This document shows positions 62,809 to 64,000 of a DNA stretch of 64,000 nucleotides, piece after piece. The position numbers and the translations under genes are program-made. This DNA comes from Mesorhizobium sp. YC-39 (GTDB taxonomy: Bacteria > Pseudomonadota > Alphaproteobacteria > Rhizobiales > Rhizobiaceae): positions 744,001 through 808,000 of the forward strand of contig NZ_JAOWPS010000001.1 in NCBI RefSeq assembly GCF_025753795.1, read 5' to 3'. The notes under the pieces are model-generated. The model was not told the origin of the DNA. It made no database searches and saw only the letters and a list, made by a program, of their open reading frames with translations. Each line of letters starts with the position of its first letter. The first letter of the stretch is position 1.

Positions 62809-64000
62809 ATGACCGAAAAACTCGTCATCATCGGCAACGGCATGGCCCCCGGGCGCATGCTGGAGCATCTGCTGGAAAAGGCGCCCGGCCGCTACCAGGT
62901 CACCATCTTCAACGCCGAGCCCAGGGTGAATTACGACCGCATCATGCTGTCGCCGGTCCTGTCAGGCGAAAAGGACTATGAGGAGATCATCATCCATGGC
63001 GATGGCTGGTACATCAAGCATGAGATCACCCTCTACAAGGGCCACAAGATCGTCGTCATCGACCGGCAGGCAAAGACCGTCACCTCCGATCATGGCGTGA
63101 GCGAGCCCTACGACAAGCTGGTCATCGCCACCGGCTCGGTGCCGTTCATCATCCCGGTGCCGGGCAACAATCTGCCCGGCGTGTTGACCTATCGCGATCT
63201 GGACGACGTCCGGGCCATGATGCTTGCCGCCCAGTCTCGGGCCAAGGCGGTCGTCATCGGCGGCGGCCTGCTCGGGCTCGAGGCCGCGGCCGGCCTCAAC
63301 GCACAAGGAATGGACGTCACCGTGCTGCACGTCATGCCGACGCTGATGGAGCGCCAGCTCGATCCGGCTGCCGGCTATCTCCTGCAACGCGCGGTGGAGG
63401 AACGCGGCATCAAGGTCATCACCAAGGCCAACACCCAGGCGATCACGGGCAACGGCAAGGTCGAGCAGATTGAACTTGCCGACGGCACCATCATCCCGGC
63501 AACGCTGGTCGTGATGGCGGTCGGCATCCGGCCGAACGCCGCGCTGGCGAAGGAGGCGGGCATTGCCGTCAATCGCGGCATCGTCGTCGACGCTGGCATG
63601 CGCAGCAACGACCCCGATATCTTCGCGCTGGGCGAATGCGCCGAGGTCAACGGCATGGTCTACGGCCTCGTCGCGCCGCTCTATGAGATGGCGCGCGTCG
63701 CCGCCAGCCAACTTGCCGGCGACGAGGCAGCCGCCTTCGTCCATTCGGACACGCCGACCAAGCTCAAGGTCACCGGCATCGAACTGTTCTCGCTTGGCGA
63801 TTTCGCCGAGGGCGAGGACCGCCAGGAGATCGTGCTGCGCGATGCCGCCGCCGGCGTCTACAAACGCCTGGTGCTTAGGGATGACCGCATCATCGGCACC
63901 GTGCTCTATGGCGAGACGGGCGATGGCGCCTGGTTCAACGATCTGAAGAAGAAGCAGACCGACATATCGGAGATGCGCGACACGCTTATCTTCGGCCAGT
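62809..64000 (+). CDS. nirB: Assimilatory nitrite reductase (NADH) large subunit, 5' part
   Basis: 397 codons visible, cut by the window end. FAD domain VIIGNGMAPGRMLEHLLEK near residue 6 and the NAD(P)H domain AVVIGGGLLGLEAAAGL near residue 145, with FALGECAEVNGMVYGLVAPL near residue 270. This is the NirB reductase head; the siroheme and iron-sulfur part should follow outside. RBS GGGAGCGG. Second gene after narK. Confidence 0.95.
   Translation, partial: MTEKLVIIGNGMAPGRMLEHLLEKAPGRYQVTIFNAEPRVNYDRIMLSPVLSGEKDYEEIIIHGDGWYIKHEITLYKGHKIVVIDRQAKTVTSDHGVSEPYDKLVIATGSVPFIIPVPGNNLPGVLTYRDLDDVRAMMLAAQSRAKAVVIGGGLLGLEAAAGLNAQGMDVTVLHVMPTLMERQLDPAAGYLLQRAVEERGIKVITKANTQAITGNGKVEQIELADGTIIPATLVVMAVGIRPNAALAKEAGIAVNRGIVVDAGMRSNDPDIFALGECAEVNGMVYGLVAPLYEMARVAASQLAGDEAAAFVHSDTPTKLKVTGIELFSLGDFAEGEDRQEIVLRDAAAGVYKRLVLRDDRIIGTVLYGETGDGAWFNDLKKKQTDISEMRDTLIFGQ

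Overview
The window looks like the chromosome of a rhizobial alphaproteobacterium, most likely Mesorhizobium or a close Phyllobacteriaceae relative. This rests on high GC coding, the aroA / cmk / rpsA block facing a TIGR02300 gene and tRNA-Ala, many ABC uptake systems, ChoX, NasS-NasT, DUF982 and DUF1127 proteins, and rhizobial palindromic intergenic repeats. No species can be named from sequence alone. || Layout: 0.3-3.4 kb holds a cytochrome P450, a complex-I-associated NAD-binding protein and a DoxX protein. 3.8-10.1 kb is a probable basic amino acid uptake and catabolism locus (HisP/J/Q/M-type ABC transporter plus an Ldh-family reductase, divergent from a TPP-dependent decarboxylase resembling AruI). 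10.1-11.9 kb has a capsule-type glycosyltransferase and an SDR. 12-17.8 kb is core (rpsA, cmk, aroA, TIGR02300 gene, tRNA-Ala), with two unknown membrane-protein genes inserted between aroA and cmk. 17.8-27 kb is accessory: small unknown genes, an SRAP (YedK/HMCES) protein, DUF982, DUF1127, a secreted pentapeptide-repeat protein, and an unrecognised four-gene membrane cluster. 27.3 kb is a LysE exporter. || 28-37.8 kb is a sugar / amino-sugar locus: SIS protein, GntR-UTRA regulator, ROK kinase, PIG-L-like protein and an ABC importer, divergent from a second ABC importer. Neither importer has its own ATPase. The divergent promoter region carries two dyads sharing a core that could be sites for the GntR protein. 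37.9-40.6 kb is a ChoX-type binding protein, a zinc alcohol dehydrogenase and a TetR/BetI-like regulator. 40.6-45.3 kb has MgtC, a GAF-GGDEF diguanylate cyclase and an aldehyde dehydrogenase, followed by a decayed RidA gene. 45.8-53.8 kb is a branched-chain amino acid type ABC operon divergent from a large winged-helix/NB-ARC/TPR regulator that is preceded by three tandem 10-bp repeats. || 54.1-64 kb is a nitrate assimilation region: nasT (ANTAR protein), nasS (cytosolic NrtA-like nitrate sensor), a nucleotidyl cyclase-FHA fusion, nrtABC, then narK and nirB (cut by the window end). Both nrtABC and narK-nirB are preceded by the same module: an NtrC-like enhancer, a sigma-54 promoter, and an RNA leader with two hexaloop hairpins overlapping an intrinsic terminator. 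This is the expected target for NasT antitermination. The second copy still carries a broken 5' piece of nrtA, so the module appears to have been copied from nrtABC to narK-nirB. This is the strongest finding. || Gene starts were adjusted to good ribosome-binding sites or family-typical N-termini where possible. No search or folding program was run; family calls come from motif recognition.
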